A stretch of DNA of 64,000 nucleotides, taken from Phytophthora colocasiae. Its lineage: Eukaryota; Oomycota; Peronosporomycetes; Peronosporales; Peronosporaceae. Below are positions 1-9,805 of this stretch, piece by piece (the stretch's first letter is position 1; the number at the start of each line of letters is the position of its first letter). Below the pieces are notes generated by a model that did no database searches, had not been told where the DNA came from, and saw only the letters and a program-made list of their open reading frames with translations. A program made the translations under genes and the position numbers. Where the stretch lies: contig JAGKQI010000105.1 of the NCBI GenBank assembly GCA_018806915.1, forward strand, positions 930,001-994,000, read 5' to 3'.

Positions 1-564
1 GCTTGAATTGAAGAGTCGATACTGTAGCAACTTGTCGACATTGTGGAATCCAATAAGCCATGGATCAAAATTGTGCAACCACGGAATCCGAGAGTGTTTC
101 CCCACCTCCAAAAAGGGATCACGCCCACTAGCGCTTACACTAGCAAGGGCCCTTTCCACAGTCTGCGTACCGGTATTCACACGTTGGACAAGTCGGTGGG
201 TGGTCTTCTCTTCCGCTTTCAGATGCACAGGAATCGAATTAGACGACAATGTAGACAAAACACTCCCGCTGACGTTCACATCAGCAGGGGTGGTCTCCCC
301 TATCGAAAAGATCGATTCCCATGCGTCATCAGCGTTAGTGGTGGCTATATCCATCTTGGTGGCGTCCTTCGGCAACGATACAGCTTGTTGAAACTCATCG
401 CGACGGGGTTGTCCCCAGTTTCTTTTCCTCCGTTTGCCGTTGTGCTCGTCCTTGTCTTGCTCCAGGATATAGAGCCGGAGAGCCTCTTCTGTGTCTTGTT
501 CACTAGTGGGGAGTGTCTGCGTGTTGTGGCTGGTCCACTTGGGTCTCCGCGTCGTTGATTTCAT
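1..564 (-). CDS. partial hypothetical protein running off the left edge
   Basis: An ATG at 564 opens a frame of 188 codons with no stop to base 1, so the C-terminus is outside the window. The N-terminus is basic and hydrophilic (KSTTRRPKW, later GKRRKRNWGQPRR), followed by Ser/Thr-rich sequence and an aromatic segment near the edge (IPWLHNFDPWLIGFHN). I recognise no family. The plus strand is also open in the same codon register from 43 to 558, so one of the two is a shadow. The minus reading looks more protein-like: it is hydrophilic with a clean ATG. It could be a host gene, a LINE ORF1 or another transposon gene. Confidence 0.35.
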   Translation of the reverse strand, partial: MKSTTRRPKWTSHNTQTLPTSEQDTEEALRLYILEQDKDEHNGKRRKRNWGQPRRDEFQQAVSLPKDATKMDIATTNADDAWESIFSIGETTPADVNVSGSVLSTLSSNSIPVHLKAEEKTTHRLVQRVNTGTQTVERALASVSASGRDPFLEVGKHSRIPWLHNFDPWLIGFHNVDKLLQYRLFNSS

Positions 565-626
565 GTTTGACGGGGGGCTGATGACTCATTTTGAAAGTGG
601 GCGGTTTCTCTTTCCCTCACAGCAAT

Positions 627-1525
627 TGGGTTCAGTGGTTAGATGTCCAGCTCCCACCGATGCCTTCTGATCATGACGAAGTAATGGTGCACTTACGAGC
701 ACCTGGTGCTAGAAAGCCAAGACCTTCACCTCATCGGGGGTCATTCTGAACGCCTAGTGCAGGAGCTCTTGATCGAGCTTACGGGGCATGCTCCGCAGCA
801 AGGACTAGGTCGGGCTGGCTGGGATCAGGGGATTAAAGAGTGTCATCGAGCAGTTAAGAAGATCGCAAAACGAGACAAAAGGCGCCGCAACAAAAGAGCA
901 GCCCGGCTTCAGCGTCAGCTCCGTGACAACGGGCATACGAGGCTGAAGCTTTTATCCGCGCTTGTAGTAGACCTGAAAGAACGAAACCTAGCCCGAGTGG
1001 GAGATCGCCTTGAACGGACACCAGACCAAGTCCGATGGTTCTTCACACGCACGGCGATCCGGGAGCGAGATCAGTCAGTCACCAGAATTCTTCCACCAGA
1101 GAACATGAATTTTGACACTGAGATGCCGATCCCCGAACGATTCGCTCAGGTTTGGGCCACCATAATGGGGGAGCAGCACAGCAAGTTGAATGCAGCTGAA
1201 ATGAAAGCGGCTGTAGAGCAGTTTGCCGTTATCCCGGTAAAGCGAAAAGTGAGAAAGGAGGAAAACAATATGCCCATGGCCCCGATAACGGAAGAGGACC
1301 TCTACGATGCGATTAAAGCGCTCGAGCGGCATAAAGCGGCCGATGAGAACGGACTCAAGAATGACTTCTATTGTGATTTGCTAGAGGCAATGGTTCCACG
1401 TCTTGTGGACGTATGCAACGATCTGCTACAGGGCAAAGCGCCACCCGCGTCCTTCCTCAAAACTATTGTGATTCCATTGCGGAAAATGGGTGATTCTCAC
1501 AACGCCCTGGACTTCTGCAAACTAG
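627..1525 (+). pseudogene. LINE-1 left fragment: endonuclease end and RT start
   Basis: At 627-749 one frame encodes the end of an AP-type endonuclease (LPPMPSDHDEVMVHLRAP, the SDH box). A shifted frame from 706 carries the linker and first RT blocks, including RHKAADENGLKNDFY, which corresponds to RHKAAGPDGLNNDFY in LINE-2 at 59760. The usual GPDG has become DENG. The frame breaks at 1525, where a solo LTR is inserted; the rest of the RT resumes at 35734. The 5' end is truncated near 627, so the copy is dead. It is the oldest layer of the nest. Confidence in LINE identity is high because of the LINE-2 match. Confidence 0.8.
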
Positions 1526-2192
1526 TGTGGTGGAGCGGATCTGCCAAAATCGCGTTGAGGCAGGTCCTGATCGCCACTTGCGCCCAGACACCGACTAACG
1601 GAGAGGGTCCCCCGATGATCCGTGTCTCTCTGTGTGTAGTATCCACCTTGTGTACCCGTCGGTAGGCGGGTTACACTCTTCCAGATGACTTCTGAATATG
1701 TCTTGAAGGTCGGAAGAAGGTCTTGTGGGACGCAGGGGTTTGAGGTAGCGTGGAAGTTCTTCACTATACCTCGGGGTACTTGATCCCGGTCGTAGGCGAG
1801 TTCTCGAGCCTTGATCTGGGTGTCTGGTCCTTGATCCAGGTCTTCCAAGTCCAATGTTAGGGACCCGGTCCCTTCCTTTCCGTTGCTTGCCGCTTCCTTT
1901 AGCGGGGGTCTTGAGAGGGTGAGATTCGACGGGATCGTCAGGCCAAACAACCAATTCCTTCCGATCCGGGGTTTGCACTTAAAGGATAGGTCACTAGATA
2001 GGGCAAAACTGGCCAATATATTATCCAGTCTTAACCGCTATCCTAGGTCACGTATCCTTACCTTCAGATGCTTGTGGGGCCAATGCAGTTCCCGGTTCCA
2101 GGCGTAGCGAAGGCACTTGAGTGGTTCAGGGCAAATTCGAGTCTGTTTATGGTTATTCCTATGCCTACTAGTCCCATCCTGATTTACTATCC
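1526..2192 (-). mobile_element. solo LTR of a Gypsy B-like family, left part
   Basis: Begins TGTGGTGG after CTAG (1522-1525). Its partner end at 35729 reads CACCACA and is followed by CTAG (35730-35733). Read on the minus strand it starts TGTGGTGAAGTG like the B LTRs and ends with the same block around the phrase GACGGGTACACAAGG. Without the Copia inserted at 2193 the LTR is about 1449 bp, close to the B LTRs (1409 and 1601 bp). No internal gag-pol remains, so this is a solo LTR left by LTR-LTR recombination. It has diverged from B and has few GGATCC sites. Confidence 0.8.
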
Positions 2193-2474
2193 TGTTGCAG
2201 GTGATCCAATACGATCCCGCAATGATTACGGTAAGATGTTTACGCCACCGATGATTAGACGAGTAGGATGATTCGACGAGTACAGAGTGTTGGTGATTGG
2301 ATGCACCAAATGATTGGATGCAGACTAGGTAGAGAAGACAGTGTAAGCTCATATCAATCAATCACTTCTGAATTTCCATTCTACCCCTCAAGTGACTTCC
2401 CTCGCCTCGGCCTCCTCGCCTCAAGCTTCGGCAGTCCTCCCCTCGCAAGACAACCTCTACCACGACCTTCTTCA
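2193..2474 (+). repeat. 5' LTR of Copia-1
   Basis: 282 bp starting TGTTGCAGG and ending CTTCTTCA. It matches 34661-34942 with three substitutions by eye. Its last ~80 bp are open in the gag frame but lack an ATG. Confidence 0.93.
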
Positions 2475-2490
2475 GGTTATGAGCCCAAGC
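2475..2490 (+). other. Primer-binding site of Copia-1, half-tRNA-Met type
   Basis: GGTTATGAGCCCAAGC follows the LTR directly. It is complementary to a methionine tRNA anticodon stem-loop (..GGGCTCATAACC), not to a tRNA 3' end. Drosophila copia is known to prime from such an internal tRNA-iMet fragment. The ATG at 2479-2481 is in frame with gag. Confidence 0.75.
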
Positions 2491-3575
2491 ACGATGCCAT
2501 CTGTCCAAGATACCAAGATCTCCATCGACAAGTTTAACGGCGAGAACTACGCCACGTGGAACCGTTACATGCGTGGCGTGTTCCTGACCAAGTCGGTGTG
2601 GAATGTGGTGAACCGCGAGACGACGCCTACGTTCACGGACTCCAGGGCCAAGGACGAGTATGTCAAGTCGAGCAACGTCGCCTTCGGTCTGATGCTCCTC
2701 CACATGGACGCGGACTACCATCATGTCGTCGACGACTACGAGGAAGCCTGGGTCGCGTGGGCGCGCTTGCGTACCCTTTACGGTGGATCGCAGAAGGCTG
2801 GACGCATTTATCTCAAGCGTCAGCTCTTCAGCATGTAGATGGAAGAAGGCGGAAACATCCTTCATCATTGCAACGAGGTCCTCAACATCAGCGCGAAGCT
2901 TAGCAGTATCGGCGCCAAGATGGAGGACGAGGATGTGGCGATCTGCTTGCTGCGCAGTCTGCCCAAAAGCTACGAGAACGTCGTGCTCAACATGGAGATG
3001 AGCAATGCAGAGCTGCGGACGCAAGATGTGGTGAAGGTGCTCCCGAATGAGCATATCAAGCGACAAGGCGAGAAGACTGCGGCGGTGAAAATCGAGGAAG
3101 CAGCGAAGGCCTTCAACGCCGAGCGTCAAACTCGCCGGTGTGACTACTGCGGAAAATTGGGGCACGTTATCGACAAGTGCTGGACCAAGCAGAAAGAAGA
3201 AAATCGAGGAGCACGACGCGGCCGAGGTGGTCGCGGTGCCAGCAACGTTGAGTGGTGCGACGACGATGACGACTACATCGCGTTTGCGGTCTCCATGTCG
3301 ACAGCGTGTGGAGTGTCGTCGGGCAAGAAGTTTCAAGGCTCATGGGCGATCGACAGTGGCGCAACCCACCACATTTGCAACGACAAGTCCAAGTTCATTG
3401 ACATCAACTTGCGCGACGAAGGCGAACTCACAGTTGCCAACGGTCAAACGGCCAAGACTTTGGGAGTTGGTACCGTTGTGCAACAAGTGATTCTGCCCAA
3501 CCGGAGTGTGCGCGACGTCCGAATCGAAGATGCTCTCTACGTGCCGAGTATGAACAAGAACCTGCTGTCTGTGCC
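2479..3575 (+). pseudogene. Copia-1 gag and protease part
   Basis: The frame starts at ATG 2479 (or 2494). It carries a Copia-type Gag ([18 protein letters not shown]), a CCHC zinc knuckle ([14 protein letters not shown] near 3140) and the aspartic protease motif [14 protein letters not shown] (near 3342), then LLSVPQM before the frame is cut by Gypsy A1. A single in-frame TAG at 2836-2838 separates the first ~120 codons from the rest, so Gag is not made in full without suppression. The reading continues at 31772 after the insertion. Confidence 0.88.
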
Positions 3576-3580
3576 TCAGA

Positions 3581-4040
3581 TGTAACGGGGTTACACGTAC
3601 AAGTGGTTGTACCACTTGTAACTCGAACAGTTAGGATAACTGTTAGAGGTTGGAAATGGGCCTCAGACCTTGGTGTGCTGTACACACCAAAGGATACATG
3701 GGCGAACCACATTATTGGATGGTTCGTGTGCATTTGTGCATATTATTGGTAGAAAGTAACGGATTTCTACCAATCACTGAGCAGAGTTTCTGCCAACCAC
3801 ACGTTGGCAGACCCTTTAGAAATAGATAACAAACAGTTTTAGGAGGTCCATAATTGGCTTGTGCCAAATTCAATAACAGTTCTCATTTTACGGTATTTTG
3901 CAGTTTAATTTAGTTATATTTGATTTAATCATACTTATTTAAATAAGTATACTTAAATTAAGTCTATTCTAATTGCACGCTTCCTCATATACGTAAGCGC
4001 ACGTGTACGTCACCTAATAGGTCTAGGTAGACCCATTACA
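3581..4040 (+). repeat. 5' LTR of Gypsy A1
   Basis: 460 bp, starts TGTAACGGGGTTACA and ends CCCATTACA. It reads as a chain of short stem-loops, for example arms ACAAGTGG/CCACTTGT, AACAGTTA/TAACTGTT, TTGGTGTG/CACACCAA and TTGGTAGAAA/TTTCTACCAA, and the perfect 20-bp palindrome at 3931-3950. Confidence 0.93.
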
Positions 4041-4042
4041 CC

Positions 4043-4062
4043 TGGTAGCACTTTGTAGTCCG
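4043..4062 (+). other. Primer-binding site of Gypsy A1
   Basis: TGGTAGCACTTTGTAGTCCG begins two bases after the LTR, as expected for pairing with a tRNA 3' end (..ACCA). A2 (43896) and C (55323 to 55307, minus) use almost the same site, so A and C share a primer tRNA. Confidence 0.75.
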
Positions 4063-4089
4063 TCCCACGACCGACTGCTGTTCGTTCGT

Positions 4090-5110
4090 ATGGAGTCGTA
4101 CGAACGCGGGGTAGAGAACTCCCCAATGGATGAGGGATCTGCTGGGACCCCTCAAATGTCCGTGACGCGCACGGACTGTGCCCACCTGTCGGACCCAGAG
4201 TGGGAAGCTCTCCAAAGACTTTCGCAAGTCATTGGAGAGGCGGCGGTAGCGACGATGCTTCGTACGCTATCGCCGACAGAGCAACATGGTGTTGCTCTGG
4301 GGTACATTGTTAAGGAGCAACGAGATGTTGCTGCCTCGGTGGCCTCCCCTAAGCCACGCGTGGAGTCGTTGAAACTCCACGTGAGTACCTACACGGGGAA
4401 GGAGGACGAGACCCTCCTTCGGTGGCTTGTCAAACTCGACACAGCCGTTGCGGCTCGACGTATCGTCGATCCGATGTCGAAGGTCGCGTTCGCCATGTCA
4501 TGTCATGTCTTGGCGGACGTGCGAGGAGTTGGGCCTATGGGCGCCGACACTCGGATCCTACGTGCTTCGGTACGTACGAGGTGTTCAAGGAGGAGCTCTG
4601 CTTTCTTGCGTTTGAGCCCCCGAAGAACGAGTTCAGATCGAGAGCAGAGTTTCTCGATCTGCAGCAGGGCAAGGATGATGTTCACACCTTTGCCCAGCGT
4701 GCTCGATACTTGGTATCGAACATAGTGGCCAACCCGATCGACGAGGCGACCAAGGTCGTCACGTTCATGAAGGGACTAAGAGATGGTCCCGTCAAAACAT
4801 ATCTCTTCCGAGAGTATCCGAATACTCTCGAGGAGGCGATCAGCCTTGCACGCAAGAGGAGTTTAGCCGGCGTCAGCTAAACTCCATGCGAACGCGCCGA
4901 AGCCGGCGCGTCCTGTTGTGAAGACGGGAGGTCCAGGAACCTATGGACCTCTCGAGTGCTACGACTGCTGGTCAACAGCAGCGTAGATACGGCGCGTTCG
5001 ATGTTACAAGTGCAGTAACATCGGTCACTATGCACGCGAGTGCACAGCGGGCGGGCGTTCAAAACGCCAAGGACCAGTAGGCGCGGGGCGTCCTACTGGT
5101 GATGCAGTCT
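4090..5110 (+). pseudogene. Gypsy A1 gag, frameshifted
   Basis: ATG 4090 matches the A2 gag start (MESYERGVEN). The reading follows A2 to about 4500, where an extra ATGTC repeat shifts the frame; further shifts follow before the zinc knuckle region (near 5005), which has also lost its first cysteine relative to A2. The product would be a truncated Gag. Confidence 0.85.
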
Positions 5111-5136
5111 CGCGTGTCGAGCTTGGACACGCGACG

Positions 5137-5560
5137 ATGAGGACTGCTGCCCCCAGCGAGAAGGTTTCTCGCTGTAAGCTGCAAGATGACAAGCCAAACC
5201 TTGTCATCACTGAACGTGATGTCGAAGAGAGTAAACTCTCTTCGTGCCCTAGTGGACTTCGGGCGCGTCGAACAACTTTGTTCGACAGGGAAGTCTTCGG
5301 AAGACTTGACTTCGAAGAGGCCGACACGCCTCGCAGCGTGTTGGAGGTGCGGTTGGCAACGGGTGCCACCGTGAGGGACTGAGAAGCGCGTAGTCCGTGT
5401 GCGCTTCTCTTACAAACGAAGGACGTTTGTAGAAGATCTTATCGTCTTGGATCTAGACGATAAGTTCGACTTGGTGGTAGGCATGCCGTGGCTTGCACGG
5501 CATGACCCGGTGATCAACTGGGAGAAGCGTACGCTCGTACGCTTCAACAACACATGCGCG
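5137..5560 (+). pseudogene. Gypsy A1 protease, active site broken
   Basis: Homologous to the A2 retropepsin, whose active site reads LVDSGASNNF. In A1 an extra T after the GAC codon at 5255-5257 turns DSG into DFG and shifts the frame. The downstream part resumes as RRTFVEDLIVLDLDDKFDLV and GMPWLARHDPVINWEKR (the conserved G-M-x-W-L region). It cannot give a working protease. Confidence 0.85.
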
Positions 5561-5570
5561 ACAGAGAGCG

Positions 5571-6566
5571 ATGGCCCTGTCAGTGCTGCACATGCACCGG
5601 CCGGTGCATGTGGATCCCCAGTTGAGGCAGCAGCGGCCGCCGCTGACTCCGATCGCCGCCGGCGACCATCAACGACTCCGCGCGTCGTTGGGAGAAAGTG
5701 TGTCGACTCAGAAATCTGAGCCGAAGGGTCGCGGTCACATGAGTGATGGTCAGGTGAATGTGAATCACCTGACGCATAAACATCTGAATGATGTTTGTCA
5801 CATGAGTGATGGTCAGGTGAATGTGAATCACCTGACGCATAAACATCTGAATGATGTTTGTCACATGAGTGATGGTCAGGTGAATCGCATTCACCTGAGA
5901 GAAGGTAAAATACCGGTATTACCGGTATCCTTGGAGGTAGTTCAAGCCTCCAAGGGTCGCGCCGACGACGTCGCGTCAACTCTGGGAGTTGACGAAGCAA
6001 ATAATATTCGGGGAACCGAAAGGCGTGCGTCAGCTCTGGGAGCTGACGCCACTGGCGCGTCGCTGCTAGTTCTGGGAACTAGCGATCGTGCATCAGCTCC
6101 GAGAGCTGATGATGCGTGTACAAGCGAACGTTCGCTGCTAGTTCCGGGGACTAGCGATCGTGCGTCAGCTCTGGGAGCTGACGATTGTACAAGCGAACAC
6201 TCGCTAGCGCAGGAAGCTAGCGAGAGCACGTCGACTCCGGGAGTCGACGATGCGGTTGCTTCATCCGCTCCGGGAGCGGATGGAGGCGCAGCGGTTCAGG
6301 GAACCGACTGCGCGGCAGGAGGTGCTGGCGGTTGCAAACGCCCAGCACCCGAACAACCTGCGTGCTCACGTGCAGCAGCGCTGCACGCGATGAGCGGCAC
6401 TCAAGCCGGGCTTGATAGTGCGAGTCAGCGGAAAGAATCCGCTGACGATTGCGATACCGTCCCGTCCAAGGTGCGATGCCTTGACGTGGAGCACCTGGAG
6501 CCGGGCTCCACGGTAGACCTTCGCGGCGCAAGCTCAGGAGCTGCGCGAGTCTCAGTCCGGGACTGA
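5571..6566 (+). CDS. Gypsy A1 protease-RT linker with hairpin array
   Basis: A 331-codon open frame between protease and RT. The protein is low-complexity, with repeated short blocks such as SALGAD, VLGTSD, SAPRAD and TPGVDD. These blocks are written by a DNA hairpin array at 5974-6313: arms of 8-10 bp around a 3-nt loop, usually YGG, with arms ending TC and GA. Arm sequences differ from hairpin to hairpin while complementarity is kept. The same array is in A2 (about 45700-46100). No enzymatic domain is visible. It may be a spacer whose protein sequence is secondary to the nucleic-acid structure. Confidence 0.6.
   Translation: MALSVLHMHRPVHVDPQLRQQRPPLTPIAAGDHQRLRASLGESVSTQKSEPKGRGHMSDGQVNVNHLTHKHLNDVCHMSDGQVNVNHLTHKHLNDVCHMSDGQVNRIHLREGKIPVLPVSLEVVQASKGRADDVASTLGVDEANNIRGTERRASALGADATGASLLVLGTSDRASAPRADDACTSERSLLVPGTSDRASALGADDCTSEHSLAQEASESTSTPGVDDAVASSAPGADGGAAVQGTDCAAGGAGGCKRPAPEQPACSRAAALHAMSGTQAGLDSASQRKESADDCDTVPSKVRCLDVEHLEPGSTVDLRGASSGAARVSVRD
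5736..5898 (+). repeat. 63-bp tandem repeat in the A1 linker
   Basis: Two full 63-bp units (5736-5798, 5799-5861) and a partial third that ends in a hairpin with 10-bp arms (TCAGGTGAAT/ATTCACCTGA, 5876-5898). The length is a multiple of three, so the frame is kept (HMSDGQVNVNHLTHKHLNDV). A2 has one full unit and a partial one at about 45582-45680. Each unit contains arms TCAGGTGA/TCACCTGA and AAACATC/GATGTTT. Confidence 0.9.
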
Positions 6567-6573
6567 GACGGGT

Positions 6574-7560
6574 GTGTCTGCAGTGCAGACACCGAGTGTC
6601 GAGACGTTGAACGTCTTGATACGTACTGGTACTGGGTTACAGTACCAGAGGATGCGGTTGGAGAATCCGCCGACGAGTGCGTCGGCGTTGACCGCACTTC
6701 CAACGATGAGTTGGAAGCGCTTCGCGCGAGACTTGTACGATGGACGCATCGAACAAATTTGCATTCTCTCGGATATCGAGAGAGTGGCTCGCGAAGCCGA
6801 AGAGCTGAAGCAGCTCGTCGTCGATGGCATCACTGAGGGCGATGACCCCCTCAGTGCGAAGACCAAGAAGCAACGCTTCGAGGAGCAGAGTTGGGACTCG
6901 TTGAAGTCGAGTCCCTATTACGAGATTCTGCGGGAGTACAAGGATGTACTCCCGGACGAGATTCCTTCGGAGCTTCCGAAGGATAAGGGCGTACAGCACG
7001 AGATTGATCTCGTGCCGGGCACGAAGTACTGTGTTACACGGCAGTGGCCACTGCCGCGTGAACAAGTGTAGCGATCGACGACTTCTTTGAAAGTCGTCGT
7101 CTTGCAGGTCAAGTGCGGGAATCGAAGTCCCCGCACAGTGCTCCAACGTTCTGTGTTAAGAAACCACAGGGCGGCTGGCGCATCGTTCATGCGTATAACA
7201 AGTTGAACGATGCGACGATACCGGCGCAGACGCCGATACCGCGAAAAGATGTTATCATCGATTCGATGGCCTTGAGCACTATCTTCAGTGCTCTAGATCT
7301 GCGTGATGGATTCTATCAGATCCTCATGCGTGAGAGGGACATCCTCTCACAGCGGTAAACACCCAAGCGGTATGCTTTGGGAGTGGCTCGTCATGCCACA
7401 GGGGCTTAAGAACGCCCCTGCGACGTTCAATAGATGCGTGACACATCTATTGCGCTCGGTGCGCGACTTCGCACCGAGCTACTTCGACGACGTGTTCGTC
7501 CACAGCCGGGCTGTGAACGGAAGATGGACATTGAGATGCACAAGGTGCATCTCCGGAAGC
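6574..7560 (+). pseudogene. Gypsy A1 reverse transcriptase, frameshifted
   Basis: Fragments in different frames give the RT blocks: VQHEIDLVPGTKYCVTRQWPLP, APTFCVKKPQGGWRIVHAYNKLN, LWEWLVMPQGLKNAPATFNR and the catalytic YFDDVFVHS at about 7480-7510. Breaks lie near 7070, 7350 and 7510. The same blocks occur in A2 and C. Confidence 0.88.
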
Positions 7561-7599
7561 TGCTAGAGCTATGAGGAAACATAAGCCTCTATGCGAACC

Positions 7600-8645
7600 T
7601 GAAGAAGTGTATCTTCGGGGCGAGCGAGATACCCGTGCTGGGGTGTCTCGTGGGGAAAGACGGCGTGCGCCCTGACTCCAGAGAAGGTCAGAGTGATCAA
7701 TGAATGGCCCACGCCATCAATGTGAAGGAACTGAGGCAGTTCTCATTTGCCACGTACTTGTGCAAGTACGTGGAGAACTATGCGGGCAAGATTCGCCTGT
7801 TGTCACAGCTTCTCAAGAAAGAAGCTGAGTGGATTTGGACGACCGAGTGCGAGGATGCATTCGGTGCAGTCAAGCAGGGCTTGACTGAAGCGCCGATCTT
7901 GGCCGTGGCGGACCAAGATCGTCCATTCCACGTAGTGTGCGATGCATCCGACTTTGCAATCGGATGTGCATTGATGCAACACGATCACGAAGGGCGTGAT
8001 CGTGTAGTCTACTATCAATCGCGTCAGCTGAAGCCAGCTGAGCGTAACTATCCCGTACATGACAAGGAGCTCCTTGCCATGAAGTATGCACTCGCAAAGT
8101 TCCGAGTGTATCTACTTGGGGTGCCAGACCGTTCGTGGTCTATACAGACCACGCATCATTGCGTACGGCGATTGTCGCCGCACATCTCGCAACGTATGGC
8201 GAGATGGTTGTCCTTCTTCGCGGAGTACAACTTCCGGGTGGAGTACAAACCCGGAAGACTCAATGTAGTGGCCGACGCGTTATCGCGTCGACCTGACTAT
8301 GTGGAGACGATCGACGCCAACGCTGTTGGCGTCGTGAGGACAAGTGTGCCGTCGTCAACGTTGATTGACGACGTGAAGAACGCGTATGCAAGGGATGTAG
8401 ACGCGAAGGGGCTGCTGGAGTTCCTCGCAGCACCTTCCGACGTGGCACGTCGGAAGCTAACCCCTCATCTTCGAGCTCGTGTACACCGCTATCGTGTACA
8501 CGAAGGCCTACTGTTGTACAGTGCAGTAGACGACAATGCGGATCGCATTGTCGTTCCGAATGATCATGACCTCCGGTTGAGGATCATGTTCGAGTATCAC
8601 GATGCCCCCACGGCAGGGCATCCGGGTCGTGAGAAGACATACACT
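7600..8645 (+). pseudogene. Gypsy A1 RNase H and integrase zinc region, cut by Gypsy B
   Basis: After the RT thumb comes an RNase H domain (VCDASDFAIGCALMQHD, ending ADALSRRPDY), then the start of the integrase HHCC region (HDAPTAGHPGREKTYT), where B interrupts it. The remainder begins at 24548. A small deletion lies near 7735 compared with A2. Confidence 0.88.
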
Positions 8646-8839
8646 TGTGGTGAAGTGGATTCAAATCAAGCCGGACAGGACGCAGAACGACCACGATGAT
8701 GGGTGACGTGCGACAGTGGTGCTACGATAAGGGCAGGTCCCTGGAACTGGTACCTACTCTAGGGCGGACCCTAAGTTAGGATCCACTTGGCCTGGCTGAC
8801 TTAAGTTCGGATCCCACAGTCCTAAGTGCGGATCCGGCA

Positions 8840-9330
8840 GTCCTAAGTGCGGATCCTTCAGATCCAAGATCCTTGGATCCAGATGCCAGGGATCCAGATC
8901 CAAGATCCTTGGATCCAGATGCCGGATCCCCAAGATCCAGAGATCCAGAGATCCAGATCCAAGATTCTCGGATCCTGAAGCCGGATCCCCAAGATCCAAG
9001 ATCCAGAGATCCAGATCCAAGATCCTCGGATCCAGATGCCAGAGATCCAGATCCAAGATCCTCGGATCCTGAAGCCGGATCCCCAAGATCCAAGATCCAG
9101 AGATCCAGATCCAAGATCCTCGGATCCAGATGCCAGAGATCCAGATCCAAGATCCTCGGATCCAGATGCCAGAGATCCAGATCCAAGATCCTCGGATCCT
9201 GAAGCCGGATCCCCAAGATCCAAGATCCAGAGATCCAGATCCAAGATCCCCAAGATCCAAGATCCAGAGATCCCGAAGCCGGATCCTCGGATCCCGAAGC
9301 TAGATCCTCGGATCCAAACCCGGATCCTCA
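8840..9330. repeat. GATCC-based minisatellite in the B 5' LTR
   Basis: Irregular units built from AGATCCAAGATCC, TCGGATCCAGATGCC and TGAAGCCGGATCCCC. All reading frames stay open on both strands because the units are near multiples of three. A shorter version lies at 23340-23640. Confidence 0.9.
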
Positions 9331-9444
9331 AGGTTTATGACATCAACGTGGTGAAGCAGTTGGAAGAGAGCCAGCATGATCTAAGATAGAGATTTGCGAT
9401 GGGAAAGATAGGGTACAGGATGAGAAACTGGATAGCCATAAATC

Positions 9445-9805
9445 AGAGAGTCGAATTTGCCTTCTAGTGCGCAAGTGGTTTTCCTCAGGGCTCACCAAGG
9501 GAAGAGGATAGCGTATTGGCCTCCCCTTAGTGTCCCTGCAAGTCACTACGCACACCTAGCTACAGCTAAGACCGGATCCCCGATTTGGCCGGCTTACCTT
9601 ACGCTAGTGTAGGGATCTCTCGATATCTCACCCCCCCTAGAGAGTCGAATTTACCTTCTAGTACGCAAGTGGTTTTCTTCAGGACCTCAGACAAGGGAAG
9701 AGGATAGTGTATTGGCCTCCCCTTAATCTACCTGCAAGTTTCTTCGTACACCTAGCTACAGCTAAGACCGGATCCCCGATTTGGCCGGCTTACCTTACGC
9801 TAAGT
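9445..9805. repeat. tandem duplication of ~165 bp inside the B LTR
   Basis: Two diverged copies (about 9445-9609 and 9639-9805), both running from GAGTCGAATTT through GCAAGTGGTTTT to GGCCGGCTTACCTTACGCTA. The 3' LTR has the same pair near 23750-23914 and 23943-24107, so the duplication predates this insertion. Confidence 0.85.

Noticed and set aside
5736..6313. Possible CRISPR-like array (repeats with variable parts)
   Set aside because: Units are coding hairpins with variable arms inside a retrotransposon; no constant repeat with unique spacers, and no cas genes.
8754..9389. Several open frames on both strands across the GATCC array (Asp-Pro-Arg or Gly-Ser-Trp repeats)
   Set aside because: They arise from the near-triplet minisatellite in a non-coding LTR; all frames stay open for the same reason.
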